This document shows, in pieces, positions 1 to 12,982 of a stretch of 64,000 nucleotides of DNA. The notes under the pieces were generated by a model that had not been told where the DNA came from, searched no databases, and saw nothing but the letters and a program-made list of their open reading frames with translations. Each line of letters opens with the position of its first letter. The first letter of the stretch is position 1. A program made the translations under genes and the position numbers. The DNA lies in assembly GCF_004027225.2 (NCBI RefSeq), contig NC_046358.1, forward strand, positions 61,675,528-61,739,527. The letters are read 5' to 3'. The DNA comes from Strigops habroptila (Eukaryota; Chordata; Aves; Psittaciformes; Psittacidae).

Positions 1-111
1 GGTATGCATTACGCAGCCCCTGTTTTTAATATTAACTTGACACATGCAGTCACTATATTATTTATGGCAGTTCTAACATAAAGTCTAAATGTACCCTCGG
101 CTTTAAGAAAG

Positions 112-150
112 AAAACTGCATTTCCAACCTATATGATTCTATGATTCTAT
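112..150 (+). mobile_element. CR1 3' terminal scrap
   Basis: A TTCCAACC block is followed by ATGATTCTATGATTCTAT, the typical end of avian CR1 LINEs. Only the last few tens of bases are recognisable, so the rest has either decayed or was never copied. Confidence 0.55.
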
Positions 151-3100
151 TCCTTTAGCAGTTGTCTTTGGAAAACTAATGCAGAATTTAGAGTGTGGTG
201 GTTTTTAGCAAATATTTTCTCATTCTCAGAAATTAAGCAAAATCTTTTGCCCACACCTCATTTACCAGCTAGATGTCTTGACAGCGTTACTGCTTTAACT
301 GGACAGATTTCAGCTGTAAGGTGTGCATAGCAGCCAAGAGGCAGCAGATATCCTTTTGTTTTTGTTCAAAGTTTATTGATCTTGGTGCAGGTAAAGGGCT
401 TGTCTCTGCTCTAGCGAAGCCAATGGCTGAGCTGCAGGTGGAGCAGGAGTAGGTCCAGGCTTATTTCATGCTGGATTATAGCTTTATCTGTTTTCACCTT
501 GAAGGGAGATGTAAATGCCACGGAGTGAAATGGAAGGAGGGGGTGATTTGATGTCATGGTAACTTCTCCAACTATCTCTACAGCTGTACATAGAAACCCA
601 GTGCTGCTGGAGGCAATGCGTCTCAATGCACCTCAGATAGCAGGAGGGGGATGCATATGTGATTCTTTTCCTTGCAATTCCACTAAGAAAAGCAGCAGCT
701 ACCCTGGTGAATGCCTTGCATCATGGTATTTTCCCTTCCAATTTGAAAGGCCTGCCAGTACAAACAGGGAAAAGGATCACAACCAGTGCTGCAGGAGCAG
801 CACTGCTCAGAGAAGCTAACGCACAGAAAGGGGGGGAGGGGGAGGTGAGGAGTTTGTTCAGTTTTGCATTAGATAATCTAGCCCTTGGTGCAAACGCCCT
901 GTCTTCATTTTGCCACTTACCCTGTTTTTCCCTTTTCCTAAGTTGCCATATAACTGAGGATCCAAGATGTTTTCATGTGTTCTAAACAGGAATTACAGCG
1001 ACATAGGACTCTTATTTCAAGGCTGAGAAGCTTCCATCAGGAAGCATTGTTTGGTGAAAATAAGTTGTGTTCCTACAAGGCAGCAGATAACCATGTGTGA
1101 CTCTGGCCTAACCAAAGACCAATCAACTTGAGAGTTATTTCTGTGGATGGTCTAGCAACACATCTCTTCTGAGATGAAGAGATGTTAGAAAGGAGAAGGT
1201 GGAGGTGTGAATTTTCTCTTTTTCTTTCAAACCCCTGCTAGCATATAGCAAAGCATGCAGACTGCTTGTATGGGCTGCGACACTGCACAGATGCTCTTCG
1301 CTGCGGTGCAAAAGCTCTTCCCTTTTCTCAAAGACCAAATAGACAGCAAACCATTCCGAACAGGTACCTCCAGAAACATGGACGGAAAATCCACTAACCC
1401 TGATTCTCTAAAGGTTTTAATTTCTAGAATGCACAAAACCACTGAATTTTTTTATTATTTCAACTAGTAACAGAATAAAACAGTGTGGGGGGTGTGTGTG
1501 TGGTGGGGGAGGGTGGATGGAATCTGAGGCAAGTAGCATTTTATTTTTATTTTTTTTTTCCATTTGCCCAGACAGATTCCACTGTGAACATGTAATAGTT
1601 TTCACTGAGGCACTGTGTTATTTTAAGGTAAATCTGCTGACTTCAGAATGCATAATCAGTTTCATGATTGCAATAAATTATATCACAGGCATCTCTGGTG
1701 GGGAAAATGGAAGGAAATGCACAGAACAAGAGTGCTAGGACAGCTTGCTGGTTAGGATGCTAGCCTAGAACCTGTTTCTTTGTTGCTTGTTTAAGCAAAT
1801 AATAGTTTAAAAAGTGTATAGGTCAATTAAAAGCTCATTTTGAAAGCATTGTAGGCGCTCAGAATCTAAGTGTCTCTGAAAGATATTTTGAAAACATTGC
1901 TGCAGTTCAGTTCCATAGCTGTAAATTTGGAATTGCAGCACTTCTTGCAAAGGTGATGCGTGAATAAATAGATTTGAAAGAAATTGGAACAAAATAGAAG
2001 CTGCCTGAGGACCTAGGATAGACAGGCTATGCAGCCTGTGGTACTGAGAGCATTTATTCACTAGCAGTCCTAGCTGAAGCAGCTCAGGCATCTATCCTCT
2101 CTCCTGGCGGGCTGTTCCCAGCTCTTGTGTCTGCTGCCACAACTGTTTGCACAGCGGCACAGTGAACTTGATCAAGGAATAGATCCAGCTGGTAAAAGAT
2201 AAAATATATGCTGACTACATGGCAACACAAACGTCTGTGCCAGCCAAAACACTGGTTGGCACGTGGGGCGGAATGGAGGCCAGGAGGAAGGAGGATGTGA
2301 GCTGCTTAAGCAACCTGCTGCTGAATGCAAAATCAGTCTGTTCTTACTTGCCAAGTACTTTAAATGTTAACCTAAAACAGAAAAGGTTTTGTTCTCATGC
2401 GCAAAAAGGACTGACCATGGTCTGACTGAGAAAACTTGGAAATTTTTGACACTGATTTCTATACAAGCAAAACTGGCTCTCTGATTTAATATATTAAAAA
2501 ATAGAAGTAAAATAAAGCTAATTTTGTTAACAATGGCAGTAGCCCATGAAACAGATGACTTAGGAGTCATATTGACAACTATTATATTTTGATTTTTCTG
2601 AAGAATTTCATAGAAAGCATACAAATGGAATGCTGTCTTTAAAAAAAATGTCTGCTACGTTATTACTTTTTTGATTACCACTGCCTAATTGTGAGATAAA
2701 TCATTGTTGCATTACCCTTTTGTATTTGAGATACAAACACTCATACTTCAGGTTTGTCTTTCCAGGCTTCACTGGTGGTATGCTAAAGATGAATTTCATC
2801 TATTCCATGTGACACAGGTTGTTCAACAGGAAAATGTTTTTATTAGAAGAGTTGGGTTAAGGGTCTGTCTGGAACCAATCGAATTCTCTAATGACCTAAC
2901 CTTCTATTTCTAGAGGGGGAGAGGAGAAAAAGCAGGGAGGAAATGCAGGCTAACAGTGTTGTTCTGTATTGTGAATTTAAGAACTCTCCCCTCTCCTCCC
3001 ACCAGCCTCTTGTTCCTGCTCTCTTGTTGTAATTTGCCAGATCCTCAGCTTTGTACATACAGGTACTTCTATAGCTTGGTCTAAATTAGACTGTTCAAAT

Positions 3101-6100
3101 AACTGCTGTTAAAAGTCATCCTCCAAAAAGTATGGAGGGAGCATTTACATAGGACAAATGAGTGAAGAGTAAATTGTGCTATGGGAGAGAAATGAGGGTG
3201 GGTCTAGGAGGGGAAGACCAGGACCTCCTCAAGACATTATCACTTGAGCCAGTCATCACTAAAGCCCATATGCCACATAATTACAGACTCAGTCTTAAGA
3301 CTATGATGATCAGCAGCCCTCTTTAGATTACCAGAGTATTGCTGTGTACCTCCTAGGACTGCGTGTGAAGGCTTTAGCAATAGATGAAGTACTATAAAAA
3401 TGGAAGGCTACATATTGCAGCATGATTCATAGTGACGATCCCAGATGTCTTTCCACTATTCCAAGTGGCTTTGGACGGAACCTGTGTGTAGCATTTCCAC
3501 ATCAGATGGCAGGAATTCGGCCCATCATGTGCTATGGATCAGGCTGAGCTAGAAAAAAAAGAGGAGATTTGCAGTAGCATATCTTTAAGGGACTTTTTCT
3601 TATCAAAAAAACATTGAGGCAGCACTTGTCCTGATGTTGTGTTGTTTATAGACCCAGAACTTACTGAGCTCCCCATTTTGTAAACCTACTCTCATATTAG
3701 GCACAATGTTAAGCAATTTCTTTCTCAAATGCAGACAACAGCAAATGATTGCTATTTGTCCAGGACAAAAAGGGCTACAGTACATACATTAATCTATGTC
3801 ATGGGATTCTGAACTTTTTTGATTGCATTGCTGGTTTAGTTTCAAAGTGGAGTGTGAGAGTCATTATGGATATATCACTGTATTTCTCTCTGCTGTTTCA
3901 GCAACATAAAATAAGGTCTCTGCCCCAACCACCTTAAAATTTTGTTACGAGGCAATACAGAAAAAAGTTCTCCAAAAAGAAAATGCTTTTCCTATTTGAA
4001 GTTGACCTTTGAAAACATTTTATTTCTAAGTCATGCTGTATTATTAAGTCATATCAGGGCAAAGTGATAGCAAAATGTAGAAAAAGAATATTGTGTTGTT
4101 AATAGAAAGAAAGAGCTGTGGAGTCTGAAGCGGTGAATTTTGTGTAGCTTGTGTTCCTTAGCACCACATCCCTGGCAGAAACATTATAGGGTAGAGCATA
4201 GCTAGAGGAAATTAGTGTAAAAAGTGTTGATTATAAAATATTGGTGAATGTATTTGTGGATGTGTCCGGGGAGGAGATAACTGCACAGTTCACTCCTAAA
4301 CCATCTGCTTAAGTGCACTGCACAGTTATTTGAAAAACCTTACAACAAAGATAAAATCCTGAGTGCAAAGAGCCTAAAAATGCATCTGTATTGAGAAACT
4401 GTAGCCAATTGATTATTCAGCTGGCAAAATGGAAATTTCGAGTTGCATAGACAGCTAATTGTGGCCTGCCTATGGAATGACAGGTCTATAATTTTTAGTT
4501 TTGTGCACATTCAAAGCCAGTCACCTTGACACTTAACAGTCCATTATCTGCCGGCCACCGACCATACGATGATATTCAAAGAGTGACAGGTTTTTTCCAT
4601 TACCGAATGATAAAATACACTGCGCTTTATTTGTATAAAGCTGTCTTCACAGACAGAACAAACCAAGTGCTTATCTGATCCTTGCATGCAACAGTGACAT
4701 TGGATCACCTTTTACTCCACAGGGCTAACCTTTTTTCTTGTCGTCATTGTTCTTTTGGGATAAAAATGAGAGAAATGAGTGAAATTGGTATCCCCAGTAT
4801 TGTTTTCCAGAAGAATAGGTAAACTGGCATACATATCTATGATTTCTTTCAGTGTTAAATAAGACAGATGGCAGGAAGTATTGGGACCCAGGTCATACAA
4901 CTACATGAGTCATAATCTAGGGAGCAATGTTTACTTTTTTTATAAAAAGATTGTTGTGTTTTCAGCATGAATACAGAACAAGGTCAGGAAACATGTCCCA
5001 GGATACTTGCTATCAAATAGTAGAAAACAAAAAACTGCCACAAGTCAGGCTGAGACCCAGCATTTAATTCAGAGTTAAACAAGGGACTGCTGCATCTTCC
5101 CTGGTTGTGGTAAGTGTGTCTGTGGCTCTGTCCATGGCCTGCAGCAAGAACACAAGACTGGTGACCATCTCTCTTTATAGGAAAAGCATAGCTTGAAGAG
5201 CAGTCTATGCTTGGAGCTGGTTCTTTAGGTTAGGACATTCCCTGTTTGGGTGTCTCTTTGAGAGGGGTGTGTAATCCAGGGTGGGCAGAGAAGCGGTGCT
5301 TCTGCAGCAAGATTTCAAGCCACAGCAGGCAGAAGGAGTCTCTTCTTTGTACCTTGCCATGCAGGGAAAGCCATTACCTTCCAACACTACAAACAGTCTG
5401 AGTGCAGGAGCTTACAGTTTTCAGGAACCTAATTCCCATTAGGAAATGGGCCCACCTGAAAGTCATAAGCTCTATTTTGGCCTCAGCTCTATTTTCTGTG
5501 CCAAACTGTTCTCAGCGAATTTAATTTATTTGCTTCTAAATGTCAGGTTTTCGTTGGGAATTCTAAATGCTCCTTTAGAATAACTATTTTTAAACTGTTT
5601 TTGAAATTTTAACAAGAGTCAGTATTGTTTTTCTTTGCTGGCAGGGCCTATTTCAGCTCCCAGTGACGTTAGTGCAAAGACACTCACCGATTCATTGTGT
5701 GCTATGAGTAACTGTGCAGAACTTGGCAAGAGATAAGTTTTCTCAACAGTTCTTTTTGAAATGGTCTTAAACTGATAAAAATCCTGTGCATTACAGATTT
5801 ACAAAGCAATTTTCTGGAGCATTTAGTGTTAGCAATAGTAACCTTTGCCACTGGAAAAGATGATTTGTGGACTTTCCAAATGATACACAGCTGTAATTTC
5901 AGTATTGAACATTATTCGTGTAGCTCCTTGCTTATTCAGTAAGGAGTGATGATATATCTACCACACTTTTGTGATTTTTTTTTCCTATTAAAAGTGTACT
6001 TCATATGCAGAGGTTCAGTCTCCTGATGTCTGATATGTACAGTAGATTACATGTAGTTGTAGCTCTGGAGAAAAGGCTAATGAAGAGAGCATACTCTGAA

Positions 6101-7362
6101 GAGAACAGTTTTGAGACTTCATTTGTTCCCTACATGCTGCAATAATACTAATACACCTTTTACTCTACAGAATGGCTTGTACTTGGGGAATTGTGTTTCA
6201 TCCAATTTTCTTGCAAATAATGAACAAGTTCCCCCAGGTTTATTGGCACTATCTTGGGCACACTTTTTTGGTGTAAATTATTTATTCTACTAATTAAACA
6301 GCAAACAGTCCTGGATAGTGAGCTTAGTGAGGCAATTTCATACATATTGGTTGTAGGTTAATTATTTAGGGATTGAGATATCTCTGGTAATGCCAGATAA
6401 GTACAGCCCTAATCAGAGAAAGCAATTGAATGTGTTGAGGTTTTCCAGATCTCAAAATATGCAACCATTATTTGATGGTCATTAAGTTTGGTGGTATATT
6501 GCAAACGAACCTAAATGTGCTTTGAGGTAACCCACGAGTTAACCCTTAGAGTTCTTGTCCTTTCCCAGGCAATCGACTCTTTGGTTACCTTAAGCCAGCT
6601 AACCAGCTAATCCACATATTCTGTTGTTCTGGAAATGGAAATGGTTAAGGATGTTTCTGGATGTGTGTCTTATGGGATAGCTTAATGGTTAGAAGGCTGT
6701 TGAAATATGAATGCTAAAGAATCAACAGATATATCATATTTAGGACTAAAATAAACATCCTCTGCTGTTTGGTTTTTTTGTTTGTTTGTTTTAAAGGTGG
6801 TGTGCAGCCACACAGAGGAGGTAGCTTAACTGTTAGAATCGTCACAGCTTTATTTTCACAGAGGTTTTGATGCTAATCATTTGAAAAATATGAAACAACT
6901 CAAGTCCTATATAGCATCACTATCCAGTGTCAGTTTAATGGGAATGGGTATTGTGTATTTTTAAAAACTCAATGAGGAGAATATTACACTTAATAGGTAT
7001 GAGTTTTTTTCAGGTGATATAAAATAAGCTGGTCAATTAATTGGAGAAGAGCGTAAGCTCTGAGTAGATGATGAATGAAAAGCAGCATGATGAGAAATCT
7101 GTAAACAGTGCTTGCTGTGGATAAAATGCTGATGTTAAGGCATGTTTTTTACCATTCTGTTACCTTTATTTCTACATCAGAATTACTGGCTCAATGCAGT
7201 CCTTCAGAAGGGCAAGAAACTCTTTATCTTATGTCTATATTCTAGCACCTCTTCAGTAGCAGCTGGGGGGGGTGTTTTATTTTTTAAGATCCCCAGTGGA
7301 GTAATCTGCTGTGTAGGCTGGTTGGTTTCATTTTCTCTTTATATTTGGTATGGAGTTTTTTA

Positions 7363-7408
7363 GGGGGCTTTGGGAGGGGTTTTTTGGGTTTTTTTGGTGG
7401 GGGGAGGG
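7363..7408 (+). other. G/T-rich tract, possible G-quadruplex
   Basis: Runs of 5, 3, 4 and 3 guanines are separated by loops of 4, 1 and 6 bases. This satisfies the usual G3+N1-7 quadruplex pattern. Two more G runs (6 and 3) follow. The surroundings are T-rich on this strand up to about 7450. No gene lies next to it. Confidence 0.5.
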
Positions 7409-8227
7409 TTGTTTCTGGCTTTTTTGTTTGTTGGGGTTTCTTTTGGGTTTTTTAAATACACATGTGGATTCCCTTTTAATGTTAAATTTAAAGCAAGTTC
7501 CTAACATGTGCCTTGAAGTTGGAGCAGATGGTGGGGAAGATTTGAGACAATCCCTTTTTTCCTAAGGCAGTTCATTCATTCATTCCACAGTTTTAGGTCA
7601 GCCTCCATGGAAGTGCTTGCTCTCTTCCAGATGAGCCCTACATTCTGGCCTAGGAATCTGTTCTGCTGGAGAAGTGAGTAGTTCTTGCAAAGCTTTAGGA
7701 TTCACAGGTTTTCCAGTGTAGAGAGGAGATGATATGATGGTGAAGACATGATAGTTTGTATTGTCAAAGGGATGTACTGAAGCATTCTGCGCTAATTGGA
7801 TTTTCTTTAGCTCGAAAGTCATTGTGCCACATGTGTTGCACTGGTAAGAGAAATGAATAAGTGAAGCCAGATCATTAACAAGCAGGATAGGATGGAGTCA
7901 CTTAGTGGCAGATTGAAGAAAGTCCCGTTCATTGCCACATAAGGGCATGCTGCTAGCAAAGATCTCAAAAGTTACAAAGAAACATGTTTCCCATTTCACA
8001 TTCACCTGATCTGAGAGGCATCCTAACAATATAGTATTTTTCTCTATTTTGCTATGTAAAAATAAATACAATCCTTCAAGGAGGATGAAAAGCTCAGATA
8101 CATCAGCTGTTCTCTGGTAGGAAGACACGCTCATCTGCTAAATCCTCCAGTTGCTGTGAGATTTTTGCATTTCCATGGAGAGAGCTAATAAAACTCGTGT
8201 TTGTGGAAGAAGATAAGTGAACCCTGG

Positions 8228-8793
8228 TGTCCTGGGTTCAGCTACAGCAGTCATTTTTTCTCCTTCTTAGTAGCTGGTGCAGTGCTGTGTTTTTGACTTT
8301 CAGCCTGGGAACAACAGTGATAACACCGATGTTTTTAGTTGTTGCTAAGCAATGTTTACTCCGACCAAGGACTTTCTCAGTCTCATGCTTTGCCAGGAAG
8401 GAGGGGAAGCCGGGACGAAGCAGAGACAGGACACCTGACCCAAACTAGCCAAAGGGGTATTCCATACCACAGCACGTCATGCCCAGTATAGAAACTGGGG
8501 GAAGTTACCTGGAAGGCCCAGCTTGCTGCTCGGGTCAGGCTGGGTATCGGTCGGCAGGTGGTGAGCAATTATATTCTCTCCCCTTGCTATTTCCCTTATC
8601 ATTATTATTATTGGTGGTAGCAGTAGTGGGTTTGTATGGTACCTTAGTTACTGGACTGTTCTTATCTCAACCCGTGGGAGTTACATTCTTTTGATTCTCC
8701 TCCCCATCCCTCTGGGAGCAGGGGGAAGAAGAAGGGGGGAGCGAGCGAGCGGCTGCGTGGTTCTGAGTTACTGTTTGGGCTTAAACCACGACA
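8228..8793 (+). mobile_element. Solo LTR of an avian endogenous retrovirus
   Basis: The element is 566 bp, starts TGTCCTGGG and ends CCACGACA, so it has the TG...CA ends of an LTR. Its interior matches an LTR family I recognise from bird genomes. Landmarks are a GTTGCTAAGCA block at about 8340, GACCCAAACT near 8436, a degraded TATA region (GTATAGAAAC near 8483, where the family has TATATAAA), a TTATTATTATTATT run near 8600 and GAGCGAGCGGCTG near 8740. Flanking CCTGG (8223-8227) and CCTAG (8794-8798) look like a 5-bp target duplication with one mismatch. No gag, pol or env sequence adjoins it, so it is a recombined solo LTR. The family name (ERVL-like) is from memory and less certain than the LTR call. 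Confidence 0.8.
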
Positions 8794-11700
8794 CCTAGAT
8801 AGTGCTTTAATGATGGAGTGCTCCAGGGAAGCAAGGAGGAGACCTAGGGCTACAGTCTAATGGACAGCTTCTGAAAAGGAGCCCAAAAAGGTGGATGTTT
8901 AGGTCTGTCCAAGGTTCTATGTAGCTGTGGGGTGGAATAAAGAGATACTTCCAGCCATGAGCTTAGAGATCATTCAGCAATTTGTATTTTATGGAACCAT
9001 GGAAACTAAAAATTAAACACATGAAAGCAAAACTATAGTAGTTGGAAGAGTATCTGAGGCATCTTGGCAAAAGTATGAAATAAAACATATACAGCTGTGT
9101 TCAGAAAAATATTTAACTCTATTTTAAATGCCATGAGTCATTAGGCTGTGTTAAAAGGCAAAAAGCAGCATAGTATGGTTTTCCAGCAAAAATAAAGAAG
9201 GAAAGCTGCATCTCACCTTACTGTAAAACATTTTAATTATAGGAGGATGCTGCACCTCTACTTAGGTGCCAGTCCCTGTGCTCTTAAATCCATCAGCTTA
9301 GAACTGTGCAATTACATGTGGAAATGGAAACACAGATAACTGAAGGCTTCAGAGTTACACAGAGTGAATATAAGAAGGTCTGAACGGGTTGCGTGGAGGC
9401 TTTGGAGAGACCGGACATGTGCCAGCTCTTATTATTTTAGAATCTTATTTTGTTAAGACAATGTGCCAACGACAACCAAGAAAAATGACTTTTTCATAAT
9501 TCAAGAATTCTATGACCTCGTAGGCTGGAAGAAAAGAAGGGATGTCTTCATATTTGGCTGCTGTGGACTATTCATGCAGAATTGAGGAACAGTGCATCTG
9601 ATTTTGTGATACTAGTCTGGCCAGTAAGTGAGAACAACAAATGGAAGGCACAACTTCATAAGACAAATGATTTTCTGACTGGGATAAAACTAGTTGTTCA
9701 TTCAGTATGAGGAAGCAAAATGAAGAGCTGGGATGGCTCGGTCTTTAAAAGCCTCCTAGTTTGGGGAAAACTTTTAAATATTTATTTTACTAACCTAGAT
9801 GGGAGCACTTTAGCTAGTCCAGTGTTTAAAGTTATGCCTGTATTACACATTTTAGAGTTCTGTAAAGAGTGACCTGAAACAGAGGTAAATGAGCAAGCCA
9901 GGTACTGGAAACAATCTGTTTTCTAATAGTAAGGAACTCGACAAGCCCTGATTTATCTCGTTTAAGAAAACACTGGGTTTGAATCCCTTGGTTTTTCTTT
10001 CCTGCTTATACATTTTAAATCACTAGGTAGGATGCAGTGAAATTAATGGGTTATTAAGGTGTAATTTTGTTGGTTGTGATGCTGCTCTGAGTGAGTGTCC
10101 AGTAAGAAACCCCTGGATCCCATTCTGCCAGGTTCCTTGCTTCTGCTTTGCTGATCTGAGCTGAGACATGCTTGCTGTAATATGACATGAGATTCAGCAC
10201 TGTATTTCTAGTGATAAACTTCAAGTTCCCCCTGCTCTTTGTGGCATTGACTTGAATTTTGTAGAGAGGATATTGCAGTCAGGCACAGCAGTAAGGATTT
10301 TTAATCCTTTTCATAACAAAACTCAATGAAAACCTTCAGAAACTCAACATACCTTGTCTGCTGGGCTTTGTGCAGTAGTCGCTTTTTTATTTCTGCTGAG
10401 AAACAGTTCTTAAACAGAGTGCAAGCCAGCGGGAATGAGTGTACAAAACGTGGGATGCTTTCCATTGTATTACTTGAGCTGTTTCCCAGTTTACTTCCTG
10501 GTATCTCTAGTGGCATGAAGACAAAGCGCACAGCCTATTTACATGAAAAGGAGGAAACAGAGCTGATTTGGATCCAGACAAATGGATCAGGGAAACTTGA
10601 AATAAGAACACCTGACAGATTCAGGGGTTTCTGGGTGGAATGCAGCCTTTAAAAGTCTCAAGAGAATAACACGTTGTCTTTCAGTGACATGTCTTTCAAT
10701 GAGTCCTCTCATTTTCACATTGTTCTTTAGTATGAAATGTTAAACAGAGATTCCACCTGCCTGTTTCACAAGTAGGTCACCATTTGATAACTGCATTAAA
10801 ATTGGCCTTTCCTAAATCCTCTCTCTCACTGTAATCCTTCCTGTCCCTCTCAGTTTTCCTGTGTTCTAATGCTGCATTATGAAGAAAATGTTGGGTCTTT
10901 TTTCAGATTATTTCCAAACTTTCACCCACAATGGAGCTGTTTTGATTTTGTCTTGGATCATGTTTCTTCCCCCAGAGCTTCTGAAGATAGACAGATACAA
11001 TGCCCCATGGAAAGATGAAAGATTTTTTTATGCTTGTGCAAAATTCTGTGTCTTTCTCTATTGTTCTGGGGGGAGCCAAAAAAAAAAAAACAAAAAAAAA
11101 AACGGACCACCAAAACCACCCTGTTTTGGGCTCCTGAAAGTGTCTCAAAGAATGTATTCAGAATATTTAAATATATTTGGTAATTTAATCCTCCAGCCTA
11201 ACATCCAGTTCATTTTCAATGTGGCCTATCACTTCTAGTGTGACGTTACTGAAAACCTGATTAAAGACAGCTCTCTTATGCATACTTTACCTCTGTGACC
11301 TATGAGTAGCTTGAAACCATTTGAACTCTGTCTAAATTGGATCCCCCTGGTTGTAAGTGTTACTGCATGTCAGTTCTATGTCAGTTGGATGGAAATCTTG
11401 CTGCAGAGGATGAAAGTTCACAGCTCAGTATTAATCTACTGGGCAAACTACATCTAATGCCTTCAGTTTTCTTGAAATACAGCTTCTGATGACCTCTGAC
11501 AGGTAAAATACAAGATACGATTTTCTAATATTCGTTTTTAGTGTAGATATTTAAAGTGTAGCAAGTATTACCCTTCTGTACCATATAAATGCTATGAGAC
11601 ACAAAATTAAGAATAGTGACAAATGGGTTATTGGACATGGAGTTAATAACACGTCTGGGTCCACTACTGCACAATTGTCTTGTTCTCAAGGCAGAAAATG

Positions 11701-12866
11701 CAAATCCTGGCTTCAGTAAGGGAGACTGTGCACCAATGAACGGCTGGCTGGGATTCCCTTCGTATCTGTTGGATGAGACTTTTTCAAACTGATATGCGAA
11801 GAGGAGTTTAAAAAAATTAATTCCTAAAGCTGCACAGCTTCTAAAGCAGGCAGCATAAATCACTGAGTGCTGGTGGAGTCTAGCTTCAGCTCATAAAAAA
11901 GAACTTCAGCACCCGTTGCTGTTTAAAAGAGAATCCGTATAGAGTTGTGCAGCTTAGATGACACCGTTATCAACATCCTCTGTTACAAAGTGACAACTTT
12001 GCTCTGTCAGTGTTAAACTGCGAGTAAATTACATTTGGGTTTGCCTTTGAAGAGACCTATTTGTATATAAATTTCCAAGTTTAAAAAACAAAGACTCTGA
12101 TAGGTGCAGATTTGTAAGTCTGCAACTTCACCTCACTTCCATTTAACAGGAAAACACATACCTCTTTCAGTAGCAGCAAGACTGACTTTAAAATATATAG
12201 TTTGAAGGGAAAATGATCCTCTGTTCCTTGCAAATCCCACATTGTCTCTGGAAATAGTGGGATTTGGTAGGAGGAAAGAAATCTGAGATTAAGCTCTGGT
12301 TTGTGATGGGGTGATGCTGATGCTGGGAGCGATGCTTTTTAGGCAGTAGCCATGAATCAAATTCCTCTTTCTTGAAACCCTGCTCCCATCCTGCTGAGGA
12401 GAACTGGAACAGTGTGCTTGTGCTCTGCCTGGATGGAGCCTATGGCTCCTTGAAAAGTCTGTGCTTCAGTGCTGCGTTTAAAAGAGAAACTTTAGTCTAT
12501 AGAGGGTGTACCTAGTAGAAAGTATCTTTTGAGCCCTTCCAACTCCTCTTGCTCTGTAATGACAGACTGTAGTTAGAAAACATTGCCATTTGATAAGCGA
12601 GATAAAATATCTCATGACTCTCATCCTGCCATTCCCCTTAGGGAAGTACAAAACAACAGTAATAAATCAGTATTGGTATGGCCAGAGGTATTTTAAGACA
12701 GTGGCTATTGGATCAGTTCTTGGACAGTTTAGGAGCATATTTTCCTGTTGTTTCCATTTTTAAACCCAGACTTCTAAAATCCTCAGAACCTGACTCTTTT
12801 TCCTGTGAGTCACACAAAGAAAATAACGTTTTTGATTACAACATGTGCAGAGCTCAGAGTCCAAAA
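8794..12866. other. Intergenic, nothing recognised
   Basis: AT-rich DNA without a supportable exon, RNA gene or dispersed repeat. The longest open frames (about 110-119 codons near 10.3-11.2 kb) show no domain. One of them reads through the A-rich run at 11078-11102, which argues against coding. Confidence 0.55.
11078..11102 (+). repeat. A-rich homopolymer run
   Basis: Poly-A broken by a single C. It is simple low-complexity sequence. I see no upstream retrocopy that would make it a poly-A tail. Confidence 0.7.
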
Positions 12867-12926
12867 CCTTGGAGTTCTCTTCCATCAGAGGCTCTACCTT
12901 GGAGTTCTCTTCCACCAGAGGCTCTA
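12867..12926 (+). repeat. 30-bp tandem duplication
   Basis: Two adjacent 30-bp units begin with CCTTGGAGTTCTCTTCCA. They differ by one T/C change at the start of the CAGAGGCTCTA half. The duplication sits about 17 bp upstream of a GATA microsatellite. Confidence 0.85.
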
Positions 12927-12942
12927 ACACCCACTATCAAAA

Positions 12943-12949
12943 GATAGAC

Positions 12950-12982
<33 letters not shown>
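12943..12982 (+). repeat. (GATA)n microsatellite
   Basis: About nine tandem GATA units, with a single GACA interruption near the left end. Length is likely polymorphic. Confidence 0.9.

Larger units (their letters stand above)
1..8227. other. Upstream flank, no gene seen
   Basis: AT-rich non-coding DNA. All open frames are short (under about 110 codons) and none resembles a known protein. Apart from a tiny CR1 tail near the left edge and a G/T-rich patch at about 7350-7450, I see no recognisable repeat, RNA gene or exon. The position upstream of the MPPED2 promoter fits the gene-poor flank known on that side of the gene in vertebrates (inference from synteny). Confidence 0.6.

Noticed and set aside
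9970..9990. GGTTTGAATCCC resembling a tRNA B box
   Set aside because: No A box, acceptor stem or cloverleaf can be formed around it.
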